In this document: positions 1 through 5,759 of the stretch, piece after piece
Position numbering within the stretch: position 1 is the stretch's first letter
Layout of the letters: each line of letters opens with the position of its first letter
Assembly (NCBI GenBank): GCA_035942915.1
Contig: DASZCR010000150.1
Coordinates: 1-8,332 of the forward strand
DNA: 8,332 bases
Direction of reading: 5' to 3'
Source of the DNA: DASZCR01 sp035942915
GTDB lineage: Bacteria; Acidobacteriota; Blastocatellia; Pyrinomonadales; Pyrinomonadaceae
The notes under the pieces: model-generated
Databases searched by the model: none
The model's input: only the letters and a program-made list of their open reading frames with translations
Told to the model about the DNA's origin: nothing
Position numbers and translations under genes: made by a program

Positions 1-510
1 GGACGCAATCAGATAATCGCGCACGACGAAGGCGCAGGCGCGCACGACCCAGGGGTAGAGCGGATGAAAGACTATCCAGAGACGCTGCTCGCCCGTCGCC
101 GTGTAGCCGTCGCGCGCGATGTCTAGATAGTGCGGCGCGTCCCAGCGGTTCCAGATTTCGAGCCACCCGTAGAACGTTCCGGTCGAAGCGTTCTGCAACA
201 CGTTGTAAGCCTGCACGCCGAAGACGAGGACGAAGAGCTTGATGACGAGCATCGTCAACAACAGTTCGCGGTCTCGTCTCCACCACCCGCGCTCGGCTGA
301 TGCGGCGCGCCGCTGCACGTCTGCCGTCGGCGCGGCTTTCGCATCGTCCTTCTTCTGATTCGCACGCGCACGCACGCGCGCCCGCTTCTCTGTCTTGACC
401 TCTGCGGCGACTGCCGCCGCCGCTGCCGACGCCGTCGGCGCAGCCCCGCAGTCCGTGCAGGGCTTCGTGTTATCTGCCAGAGCACAGCCGCATTGGTTGC
501 AGATAAACAT
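1..510 (-). CDS. Zinc-ribbon PIG-V-like membrane mannosyltransferase, N-terminal part (3' end outside window)
   Basis: The 170 visible residues begin MFICNQCG. Two CxxC knuckles (C4/C7 and C18/C21) form a short zinc ribbon. A low-complexity Ala/Arg/Lys linker follows (about 23-75), then a first transmembrane helix (about 83-103). Next come NRWDAPHYLDIARDGY (121-136) and FHPLYPW (149-154 region). The RWDAxHYxxIAxxGY block followed by a hydrophobic HPLYP is the signature I associate with PIG-V/GT76-like mannosyltransferases, where the Asp after Trp (here D124) is the likely catalytic residue. Such enzymes transfer mannose from a polyprenyl-phosphate donor on the outer face of the membrane. The ATG at 510-508 has GGAG five bases upstream. 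It lies 20 bp after the asnB stop, so the two are probably co-transcribed. The frame is open to the window edge; the remaining helices are missing. The family call is from motif recognition; the substrate is unknown. Confidence 0.8.
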   Translation of the reverse strand, partial: MFICNQCGCALADNTKPCTDCGAAPTASAAAAAVAAEVKTEKRARVRARANQKKDDAKAAPTADVQRRAASAERGWWRRDRELLLTMLVIKLFVLVFGVQAYNVLQNASTGTFYGWLEIWNRWDAPHYLDIARDGYTATGEQRLWIVFHPLYPWVVRACAFVVRDYLIAS

Positions 511-530
511 CGCGTCTCCGGTTCGCCGTG

Positions 531-2483
531 TCAGTCGATGAAGATGCGGTGCCACATTTCGAGCGTCAGCAGTTGGAGGACTTGGAGGTTGTAATCCTCG
601 CGCCCCGAAGCGTTGGCTTCGACGACGCGCCGCACGGCTGCGGGACGAAACAGCCCGCGCCGCCTGACCGTCTCCTCCGCCAGCAGGTCTTCGACGAGCG
701 GGCGCAGCGGCCCTCTCAACCACGCGCGAAACGGTGCGCTAAAGCCCGCCTTCTTGCGCCAGACCACGTCGCGCGGGAGCATCGTTTCGGCCGCGCGCTT
801 GAGAATGTACTTGCGCTTGAGTCCGCGCAGTTTCAAGGCGGGCGGCATCCTCGCCGCCAGTTCGACCAACTCGTGATTGAGCAGCGGCACGCGCACTTCC
901 AGTGTGGCGGCCATCGAGGTCTTGTCCGTGTATTCGAGATTGAGGCATGGCAGAAAAGTCTTGAGGTCAACGTAGAGCAGACGGTTGAGGGGCGCGGCCT
1001 CGCGGCACCGCGCGAAATATTTTCGGTGCGCGGCGTAAGGGTCAAGCCCTTCGGTCTCGGCGCGCATCTCGTCCGTGTAGAGGTCTCGCTTGGCTTCGTC
1101 CGTGAAGTATGTGCCGTAGCCGAGATAGCGTCGCTCGAAGTCGAAGGCGGCGCTGCGCGCAAACTTTTTGGCGTTACGCAGAGGCGCGGTCAGACGCCCC
1201 GGCAAGCCTCCCGGCAAGACTGAAGCGACAGCCCCCATGACGGGACGGCGCAAGGCCGTCGGCAAAGAGTCGAGCGGCGCGGCCAGTTGCATCGCCATCT
1301 GGCGCGGATAGCCTGCGAAGACCTCGTCGCCGCCCATCCCTGAGAGCATCACCGTCAGGCTCTCACGCGCGCGCTCGGCGACCAGATAGCTTGAGACGGC
1401 CATGTCGATGACGGGCATCTCCATGTGACGGACGAGTTTCGGCAACAACTCGGCCACGTCCGGCTTGAGCATCATCTCGTGATAGTCGGTGTCGAGCAGG
1501 CGGCCGACGCGCCGCGCCCAACGCGCATCGTCCGGGATGATGTCGTAACGCAGGTCTTCTTCTTCGATGCCGATGGTGTAAGTCGAGACCTTGCGCCCGT
1601 CGCTGGCGCGCGTCATCAAGGCCGTGACGACCGACGAATCGACGCCGCCCGAAAGGAAAGAGCCGAGCGGCACGTCTGCGACCATCTCCATGCGAACGAC
1701 GCGTTCGAGAGTTTCCAGCACGCGCTCGCGCCACCACTCTTCGCTGCGCCCTTCCTCTATCTCTGCAAACGAAACGTCCCACCACTCGCTGACCCGCGCC
1801 TCTCCGTCGCGCCACACGAGCACGTGCGCGGGCGGCAGTTTCAGCACGCCGCGAAAGAGCGTCTGCGGGTCGGGCGTCCAGAGAAAGGTCAGTTGTTGAT
1901 GCAGCCCCGTGGGGTCGAGTTCGCGCGCGACAAGCCCGGAGGCGAGCACGCCCTTTATCTCCGAAGCGAAGACGAGCGACGAAGCGGCCTCGCCGTCCTG
2001 CGCCTTCGTGCCCCGCGCTGCGACCGCGTAGTAGAGAGGCTTGACGCCGAGACGGTCGCGCGCAAGCACCAGCGTCCGCTCCTGCTCGTCCCAGACGGCG
2101 AAGGCGAACATGCCGTTCAGGCGCGGCAGGCAACCGACGCCCCAGAGCGCGAAAGCCGCGAGCAGAACTTCCGTGTCCGTGTCGGTGCGAAAGCGCGAGC
2201 CGCGCGCCTCCAACTCGCGCCGCAGTTCCCTGTAGTTGTAAATCTCCCCGTTGAAAGTGAGCGCGTAGCGGCCGTCTTCCGAGAGCATCGGCTGATGCCC
2301 GGCCGCGCTCGTGTCGATGATGGCGAGCCGCCTGTGAGCGAGGCACGCGCGCCGCCCTTCCGCATCCGCCGACGCAGACAACCACACGCCCTCATCGTCG
2401 CGCCCGCGATGCTCGATAGCCTTCAGCATCGCCCCCACGCGCCGCTCCGGCCTCACACTTACGACTCCGGCAATACCACACAT
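531..2483 (-). CDS. asnB: Asparagine synthetase (glutamine-hydrolysing), AsnB family
   Basis: 650 residues, complete, starting MCGIAG, so Cys2 is the N-terminal nucleophile after Met removal. The class II glutaminase domain (1 to about 215) carries AHRRLAIID (49-57), NGEIYNY (78-84), DTEVLLAAF (103-111) and LARDRLGVKPLYY (140-152). The synthetase domain carries the pyrophosphate loop SGGVDS (278-283), SGMGGDEVFAGYPR (381-394), DKTSMAATLEVRVPLL (520-535) and KKAGFSAPF (577-585). All key residues are present. Known chemistry: glutamine supplies ammonia to an adenylated carboxylate, aspartate in the classical case. Paralogues of this length in polysaccharide clusters are often thought to amidate a sugar acid, and the glycosyltransferase neighbours make that possible here. 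The ATG at 2483-2481 lacks a strong Shine-Dalgarno, and the heptamer array ends 9 bp upstream. The long open frames antisense to it are GC-rich shadows. Confidence 0.96.
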   Translation of the reverse strand: MCGIAGVVSVRPERRVGAMLKAIEHRGRDDEGVWLSASADAEGRRACLAHRRLAIIDTSAAGHQPMLSEDGRYALTFNGEIYNYRELRRELEARGSRFRTDTDTEVLLAAFALWGVGCLPRLNGMFAFAVWDEQERTLVLARDRLGVKPLYYAVAARGTKAQDGEAASSLVFASEIKGVLASGLVARELDPTGLHQQLTFLWTPDPQTLFRGVLKLPPAHVLVWRDGEARVSEWWDVSFAEIEEGRSEEWWRERVLETLERVVRMEMVADVPLGSFLSGGVDSSVVTALMTRASDGRKVSTYTIGIEEEDLRYDIIPDDARWARRVGRLLDTDYHEMMLKPDVAELLPKLVRHMEMPVIDMAVSSYLVAERARESLTVMLSGMGGDEVFAGYPRQMAMQLAAPLDSLPTALRRPVMGAVASVLPGGLPGRLTAPLRNAKKFARSAAFDFERRYLGYGTYFTDEAKRDLYTDEMRAETEGLDPYAAHRKYFARCREAAPLNRLLYVDLKTFLPCLNLEYTDKTSMAATLEVRVPLLNHELVELAARMPPALKLRGLKRKYILKRAAETMLPRDVVWRKKAGFSAPFRAWLRGPLRPLVEDLLAEETVRRRGLFRPAAVRRVVEANASGREDYNLQVLQLLTLEMWHRIFID

Positions 2484-2492
2484 AAGACTTCA

Positions 2493-2616
2493 GTGATGGG
2501 TGATAAGAAGAAAGTGATAGGTGATAGGTGATAGGTGATAGGACAAAAACAGGTTTTCTCTTATCACCTATCACCCATCATCTATCACCCATCACCTATC
2601 ACCTATCACTTATCAC
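2493..2616. repeat. Inverted arrays of the heptamer GTGATAG / CTATCAC
   Basis: The left arm (2493-2542) reads as 7-bp units: GTGATGG, GTGATAA, a divergent GAAGAAA, then four exact GTGATAG copies. A spacer of about 18 bp (2543-2560) follows, itself containing AAAAC-AG-GTTTT. The right arm (2561-2616) holds eight units of the complementary heptamer: TTATCAC, CTATCAC, CCATCAT, CTATCAC, CCATCAC, CTATCAC, CTATCAC, TTATCAC. The arms can pair over roughly 50 bp in several registers shifted by seven. The right arm contains the last codons and TGA stop of the DinB gene; the left arm ends 9 bp before the asnB ATG. Heptanucleotide tandem repeats of this general kind (STRR) are known from filamentous cyanobacteria; that this one belongs to any described family is not established. 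Confidence 0.95.
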
Positions 2617-3141
2617 TGTCCCTCCGATTCTCTTGAGCATCATGACCTGCCCTTTGTGCTGCGCCTCGTGGTCGATGAGATGATGGAGCAGCCAGCGGAG
2701 CGTGAATTCGAGCGTGCGTTCGTCGTTGGTGTGCGTGCGTAGCATATCGAGGTCTGCGTCCGTGTAGCGGGCGAGCGCGCGGCGCGTCTGTTCGCGGACG
2801 AGGTCAATCTGTTCGAGACAGAAGCGCGCCGTGTAGCGGTCGCCCGTGTGGACGCCCGGCTCGAAGACCACGTCCCAGTAAGGTTGCGCGCGTTCTTCCT
2901 CCGTCGCTTCGCGCCCGCCGAGGATGCACTGAATCCACCACCATTCGGCCTCGCCGACGTGCATCACGAGCGCGCCGAGTGCGAGCGCGCCGTCGCACGC
3001 CGGGCGGTTGCAGTCCTCGTCTGAGAGTCCTTCGACCACCTCGCGCAACTGGCGGCGCACGTCGTCCATCGCGCTCAGGTAAAAGCCGATGCCGGGCGCA
3101 AGTCCCTCCGATGGTTCCAAGACGCGTCGTCTGATGTTCAT
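2599..3141 (-). CDS. DinB-superfamily putative metal-dependent protein
   Basis: 180 residues, predicted soluble, mostly helical. The pattern fits the DinB/YfiT four-helix bundle: an N-terminal helix (about 15-40), His61 in LVMHVGEAEWWW, and a C-terminal HHLIDHEAQHKGQ block (153-165) with the HxxxH pair H158/H162. These three histidines are the usual metal triad. Members include thiol-dependent transferases and many stress-associated proteins of unknown substrate; no specific reaction can be assigned. The ATG at 3141-3139 has AAGGAG at optimal distance. That Shine-Dalgarno overlaps the TAA of the upstream glycosyltransferase, with only 9 bp between the genes, so translation is probably coupled. 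The final residues VISDR and the TGA are encoded inside the heptamer array, suggesting that the repeat replaced or trimmed the original C-terminus. Confidence 0.85.
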   Translation of the reverse strand: MNIRRRVLEPSEGLAPGIGFYLSAMDDVRRQLREVVEGLSDEDCNRPACDGALALGALVMHVGEAEWWWIQCILGGREATEEERAQPYWDVVFEPGVHTGDRYTARFCLEQIDLVREQTRRALARYTDADLDMLRTHTNDERTLEFTLRWLLHHLIDHEAQHKGQVMMLKRIGGTVISDR

Positions 3142-3150
3142 CCACGCTCC

Positions 3151-4350
3151 TTACAGCCGGCGCTCCTTCTGCGCCAGTTGCTCTTCGATTAGACGACTGA
3201 CCCACTCGGCGCGCGCTTCCCAAGTCCCTTCGGCCACAGACCTCTGACGCGCACGCGCCGCCCGCTCGTCGCCCTGCTCGGCAAGCGCCTCTTCGATGAG
3301 ACGCAAAAAATCGTCGCGGCTGCGCGCGATGCGCAGCACGCCGCTCATCGGCTCGTACTCCGGCAGCGGCGAGATGACGACTGGCTTGCCCGTCGCCAGA
3401 TATTCGCGCACCTTGATGGCCGAACCGTAACTCGTAAACGCCTGCTCGGTCTCCCAGGGCAGCACGCAGACATCGAACCCGGCAGCGTAATGCGGCAGAC
3501 GCTCGTAGGCGACCGGCGGCAGAAAGTGTACGTTCGGCAGCCCTTCAATCTCCATCCCGCGCGACTTGTTTCCGATAAAGACCCAGTGCCAATGGGGACG
3601 CTCGCGCGAGGCGCGTCGAATCAATTCTTGGTCAACCAGCCACGTCTCTATCGCGCCGAAATAGCCGAGACGCGGCTGAGGGATGCGCGCCACTTCGGGC
3701 GCGACTTCGAGGCGCCCCGCGCCGACGCGCGACCAATGCTCGAAGTCCACAGCCTGTTCGAGCAGATACGAACGCTCGCGCCCGCGCACGGCTTCTTCAA
3801 ACAGCTTGCGCCCTGAGTAGAGGATGATGTCGGCCGCGTCGAGCGCCTGTTCGTGCATCCGCCGGATGACGGCGGGGTCGGTCGCATGGTCCATCGTGTT
3901 CGAGTCGTACTTATCCGACACCTGATAGATGACGAGCGACTCTCCCATCCGTCCAATCATCTCGACGGCGGTCGGGATAGCGACCCACAGGACAGGGCTT
4001 CTCATCCCCTTGCGTCGCGCCAGCAGATTAATCTGCGCGGCCAGCAGACGCCGGTTGACCGCACGCGCCGCCGCGCTTCCGTAGAAAGGCAGCGCCGCCG
4101 GAGAGACGACCGTGATGCCCTCCTGCGTCTCACGCGCCAGTCGCGCATAACTGCGCAGCTTGCGCCAGACGCGCGGCAAGAGGTCGTCGTGCCCCAGATG
4201 CGGCAGCCCCATCGAAATCGAATTGACGAAGATGACGCGATTGCCCGCACGCGCAAACCGCCGCATCAAGTGGTTCTTCGAGTGCGGATGGTGATACCAC
4301 CAATCCTCGCCGCCGAAGCAAACAATGGATTTTCCGGTGAAAATTGGCAA
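3151..4350 (-). CDS. GT4-type glycosyltransferase (TuaH-like)
   Basis: 399 residues with GT-B organisation. The N-terminal acceptor domain contains VCFGGEDWWYHHPHSKNHLM (10-29) and FVNSISMGLP (41-50), a layout resembling TuaH-type enzymes. YQVSDKYDS (142-150) and VDFEHWS (201-207) lie before the linker. The C-terminal nucleotide-sugar domain has GYFGAIETWLVDQ (229-241), HWVFIGN (255-261), LPNVHFLPPV (271-280), FDVCVLPW (292-299) and KVREYLATGKPVVISPLPE (313-331), the usual GT4 donor-binding block. Predicted cytoplasmic or membrane-peripheral; sugar and acceptor unknown. The start is probably TTG at 4350-4348. A TAG lies in frame 18 bases upstream and the next Met is residue 29, inside conserved sequence, so TTG (or a nearby rare start) is needed. 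The Shine-Dalgarno is weak (AGGGA is rather far upstream). It is first in the minus-strand gene set. Confidence 0.88.
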   Translation of the reverse strand: MPIFTGKSIVCFGGEDWWYHHPHSKNHLMRRFARAGNRVIFVNSISMGLPHLGHDDLLPRVWRKLRSYARLARETQEGITVVSPAALPFYGSAAARAVNRRLLAAQINLLARRKGMRSPVLWVAIPTAVEMIGRMGESLVIYQVSDKYDSNTMDHATDPAVIRRMHEQALDAADIILYSGRKLFEEAVRGRERSYLLEQAVDFEHWSRVGAGRLEVAPEVARIPQPRLGYFGAIETWLVDQELIRRASRERPHWHWVFIGNKSRGMEIEGLPNVHFLPPVAYERLPHYAAGFDVCVLPWETEQAFTSYGSAIKVREYLATGKPVVISPLPEYEPMSGVLRIARSRDDFLRLIEEALAEQGDERAARARQRSVAEGTWEARAEWVSRLIEEQLAQKERRL

Positions 4351-4553
4351 CTTTGCAGATAGTCCCTACCCTGTGCCCTCATCTGTATGGATTGGCCGAA
4401 CACCTATGACACCATACTATCATGCAGACAAATAAACGTCGGCGTTGGCTTATTAGGTTTAGTTTGAATGAAAATCACAAGAATGTGGAATGTGAGGGAG
4501 GATGAGCAGTATCGATAGCCGAGATATCTTTTCCGCATAATCGGCTTCTCTAC
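4351..4553. other. Intergenic left edge of the AT-richer island
   Basis: This stretch should carry the promoter of the leftward glycosyltransferase, but I see only weak candidates (for example TTGTCT near 4430 read on the minus strand with poor -10 partners). AGCCGA (4517-4522) and TCGGCT (4541-4546) can form a 6-bp stem with an 18-nt loop. Possible ORFs here are short and unconvincing. No RNA gene recognised. Confidence 0.4.
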
Positions 4554-4709
4554 TTAAAGCTTATCTTGCAGCCAGCGCCTATCACAATCTCGCCTTGCTT
4601 CTGCCTCAAATCTCTCAGCCAATCTCTCTCTCAGAGACTCATCAAGTCCAGTAAATTCAGTAATTACTCTTAGCTTTTTGTTTGAGCGGAAATTGCTGAA
4701 TTTTTTTAG
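4554..4709 (-). pseudogene. Start-less 51-codon frame, probable 3' remnant of a gene
   Basis: On the minus strand a frame opens after a TAG and runs 51 codons to a TAA (4556-4554). Its product reads like real protein: a basic segment (KKFSNFRSNKKLRV), then ITEFTGLDESLRERL and a charged, amphipathic helix AERFEAEARRDCDRRW, ending LQDKL. Many codons begin with G or A, as expected of coding DNA. There is no ATG or GTG; only ATT or a late TTG could start it, and no good Shine-Dalgarno precedes them. I read it as the tail of a protein whose 5' part was lost where the plus-strand promoter region now lies. A small gene using ATT is the alternative. Family not recognised. Confidence 0.4.
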
Positions 4710-4718
4710 CTAAATCGC

Positions 4719-4746
4719 TTGACTAATCCTCAAAAATAACTACAAT
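4719..4746 (+). promoter_or_regulatory. Predicted sigma-70 promoter of the small-ORF unit
   Basis: TTGACT (4719-4724) matches five of six -35 consensus bases. After 16 bases comes TACAAT (4741-4746), five of six for the -10. The upstream stretch is A/T-rich (a run of seven T at 4701-4707), as in an UP element. Transcription would begin near 4752-4754, giving a leader of about 120 nt before the ATG at 4875. This is the best promoter match I see in the window. A perfect 10-bp palindrome, AGTAATTACT (4659-4668), lies about 50 bp upstream of the -35 and could be an operator. Confidence 0.65.
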
Positions 4747-4781
4747 AAGATTGTTGGCACACCACCGAGTACTGCTCGTCG

Positions 4782-4813
4782 GCTGCGCCAATCTCGCAGC
4801 GTAAGACGTTGCG
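4782..4813 (+). promoter_or_regulatory. Two mutually exclusive stem-loops in the leader
   Basis: Stem A pairs GCTGCG (4782-4787) with CGCAGC (4795-4800) around a 7-nt loop. Stem B pairs CGCAGCGT (4795-4802) with ACGTTGCG (4806-4813) around AAG, with one G-U pair. Both need the same CGCAGC strand, so only one can form at a time. Further down, GTT-CCTT (4828-4834) can pair with AAGG-AAC around the Shine-Dalgarno (4861-4869, 2-nt bulge). This arrangement resembles an attenuator or translational switch, but no known riboswitch class was recognised and pairing was done by eye. Confidence 0.4.
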
Positions 4814-4874
4814 TGAACCACTGCTGAGTTCCTTGCGGACTTAGCAAAACTTGAAACAGAAAGGAGAACAGACA

Positions 4875-5009
4875 ATGAGCAGAGTTGTTTTCGCTCCTGT
4901 TAAGGGTGGAAAAGCAGGCTCGAACAACCCTTCAGCGGGTTTCCACGAATCCGTAGCCCGCGTCTGCACCATAAACACACTCGACAGAGTGCGTCACAAA
5001 TGGGAATGA
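4875..5009 (+). CDS. Small ORF 1, 44-aa protein of unknown function
   Basis: ATG at 4875 is preceded by AAGGAG (4861-4866) eight bases upstream, an excellent ribosome-binding site. The promoter at 4719-4746 and structured leader lie upstream. The product starts MSRVVFAPVKGGKAGSNNPS and ends with a basic stretch, LDRVRHKWE. It is a Gly/Ser/Asn-rich N-terminus followed by a possible short helix; there is no transmembrane segment or signal peptide. Its TGA overlaps the ATG of the next small ORF (ATGA), so translation may be coupled. I recognise no family. It could be a leader peptide, a small effector, or a frame riding on a structured RNA: inverted repeats GTGGAAA/TTTCCAC (4906-4912, 4940-4946) and GCGGG/CCCGC (4935-4939, 4957-4961) interleave within it. 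Confidence 0.5.
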   Translation: MSRVVFAPVKGGKAGSNNPSAGFHESVARVCTINTLDRVRHKWE

Positions 5010-5119
5010 ACCAAGGCTCGTCGCAGGATGATGCATTGGGAAGGTCATGTCTTGCTGTGGTCAAAACTTCTGTCGCGACCGTTCATTCATTGGTGTCAAC
5101 TCTAACCGATGATTGTTAG
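5006..5119 (+). CDS. Small ORF 2, 37-aa protein overlapping small ORF 1
   Basis: The frame starts at ATG 5006 inside the ATGA overlap with small ORF 1 and ends at TAG 5117-5119. An alternative ATG lies two codons upstream at 5000. The product begins MNQGSSQDDALGRSCLAVV and continues as a Ser/Thr/Val-rich, mildly hydrophobic segment ending in DDC; two cysteines are present (C15 and C37). There is no independent Shine-Dalgarno beyond GGGA, so expression would depend on coupling or on a frameshift from small ORF 1. It is followed in the same frame by several stops and then by the 149-aa gene. No family recognised; it may not be translated. Confidence 0.35.
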   Translation: MNQGSSQDDALGRSCLAVVKTSVATVHSLVSTLTDDC

Positions 5120-5185
5120 CCGTGCCATAGCATGTAAAGACAGACAGAAGCGAAGCGGTAGGCAATCGTCCGAGAGGGCGAGCAG

Positions 5186-5635
5186 ATGTCTACGTTTCGA
5201 CCATCAATTGAGGACGCGTCAGAAGAATCGCTGCCTGTTCAGTTCGGCGGCGAGGTTGAAATCGAGGACTTATCGGTAGATGGCGTCGAAGGATGGAATA
5301 TCCAGATGCCTGACGCGACGGTGTCACTTGCGGAACAGGCTGGTGGAACGGTCAAACCGATTAAGGCTTCATTTTCAAGCGTTATGGAAGCGCCTGCTGA
5401 CAAGGCGTCAATCATACGGTCTTTGACTGAGGATAAAACACTATTCCGCATAGTAGTTTTATTCGTTCTGGTACTGCTTGGTTTGGCATTTCTCGCTGTC
5501 GTCGCCAACGATGTCATGCACGATAGGATGAATTTCCAAACCTATACGGCGTTCATGCTGGCGTTCATTGTTGGCAGAGAGTCGAAAAGCATTACCAGCA
5601 AAAAGACCACTAATCAAGGTGATGGAAGTGGTTAA
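5186..5635 (+). CDS. Unrecognised 149-aa two-helix membrane protein
   Basis: The N-terminal region (1-85) is acidic and polar, rich in Glu/Asp/Ser, with short beta-prone stretches (VQFGGEVEIEDLSVDG, 18-33). A strong transmembrane helix follows (about 88-107, FRIVVLFVLVLLGLAFLAVV). After a short loop (NDVMHDRMNF) comes a weaker hydrophobic segment (about 118-130, TYTAFMLAFIVG), and then a hydrophilic basic tail (RESKSITSKK). By the positive-inside rule the tail is cytoplasmic, so both ends would face the cytoplasm as a hairpin anchor. The ATG at 5186 has only a purine-rich GAGAGGG about 8-14 bases upstream. It lies 66 bp after small ORF 2 and about 124 bp before the ribbon-helix-helix gene on the same strand. 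Codon use is less GC-biased than in the flanking glycosyltransferases. No homologue recognised; function unknown. Confidence 0.7.
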   Translation: MSTFRPSIEDASEESLPVQFGGEVEIEDLSVDGVEGWNIQMPDATVSLAEQAGGTVKPIKASFSSVMEAPADKASIIRSLTEDKTLFRIVVLFVLVLLGLAFLAVVANDVMHDRMNFQTYTAFMLAFIVGRESKSITSKKTTNQGDGSG

Positions 5636-5666
5636 CTTGGCAAACAAAGCCAGCGCGCCTCGGTGT

Positions 5667-5712
5667 AGGGCGTCTAAGAGAGTTTCAGTCCTGTTATCTC
5701 ATTAGACGCTCT
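5667..5712 (+). repeat. Strong imperfect hairpin between the membrane-protein and RHH genes
   Basis: AGGGCGTCTAAGAGA (5667-5681) pairs with TCTCATTAGACGCTCT (5697-5712): 8 bp perfect GCGTCTAA/TTAGACGC plus GAGA/TCTC past a single bulged A, with a 15-nt loop. No T-run follows, so it is not a standard terminator. It could stabilise or process the mRNA, or serve as an operator for the RHH protein encoded 50 bp downstream. Confidence 0.6.
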
Positions 5713-5743
5713 ATTCCGATGCCGGTTCGGATGTAGAAACATT

Positions 5744-5752
5744 GGAGGTGAT
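5744..5752 (+). promoter_or_regulatory. Full-length Shine-Dalgarno GGAGGTGAT deciding the RHH start
   Basis: GGAGGTGAT is complementary to nine bases of the usual 16S 3' end. The frame could be opened at TTG 5742 or ATG 5751, but both overlap this site. ATG 5760, 11 bases after GGAGG, is the first at workable spacing and is preferred. Confidence 0.75.
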
Positions 5753-5759
5753 GAAAGCG

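Noticed and set aside
255..485. Arg-rich minus-strand frame
   Set aside because: It is the out-of-frame reading of the linker of the zinc-ribbon mannosyltransferase.
1425..2531. Long plus-strand open frame antisense to asnB (also 528-1223 on plus and 1363-2385 on minus)
   Set aside because: Arg/His/Ala-rich composition typical of GC-rich shadow frames; the asnB frame has complete family motifs across the same DNA.
2543..2560. Rho-independent terminator formed by AAAAC-AG-GTTTT
   Set aside because: The stem is A/T only with a 2-nt loop and no proper U-tract; it is better described as the spacer of the heptamer array.
4408..4541. 44-codon minus-strand ORF starting MRKRYLGYRY
   Set aside because: Weak ribosome-binding site, irregular composition and no protein-like pattern; likely chance in AT-richer DNA.
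4720..4890. Minus-strand open frame of about 50 codons ending at GAGGATTAG
   Set aside because: It lies opposite the predicted promoter and leader, has only a TTG start with no ribosome-binding site, and its Ser/Ala-rich product looks like a shadow.
5028..5105. 25-codon frame starting ATGATG after the small ORFs
   Set aside because: Poor ribosome-binding site and no coding character; it overlaps small ORF 2, which has better context.
5670..5709. CRISPR-like repeat (hairpin containing GTTTCAGTCC)
   Set aside because: Only one copy, with no regularly spaced repeats or cas genes in the window.
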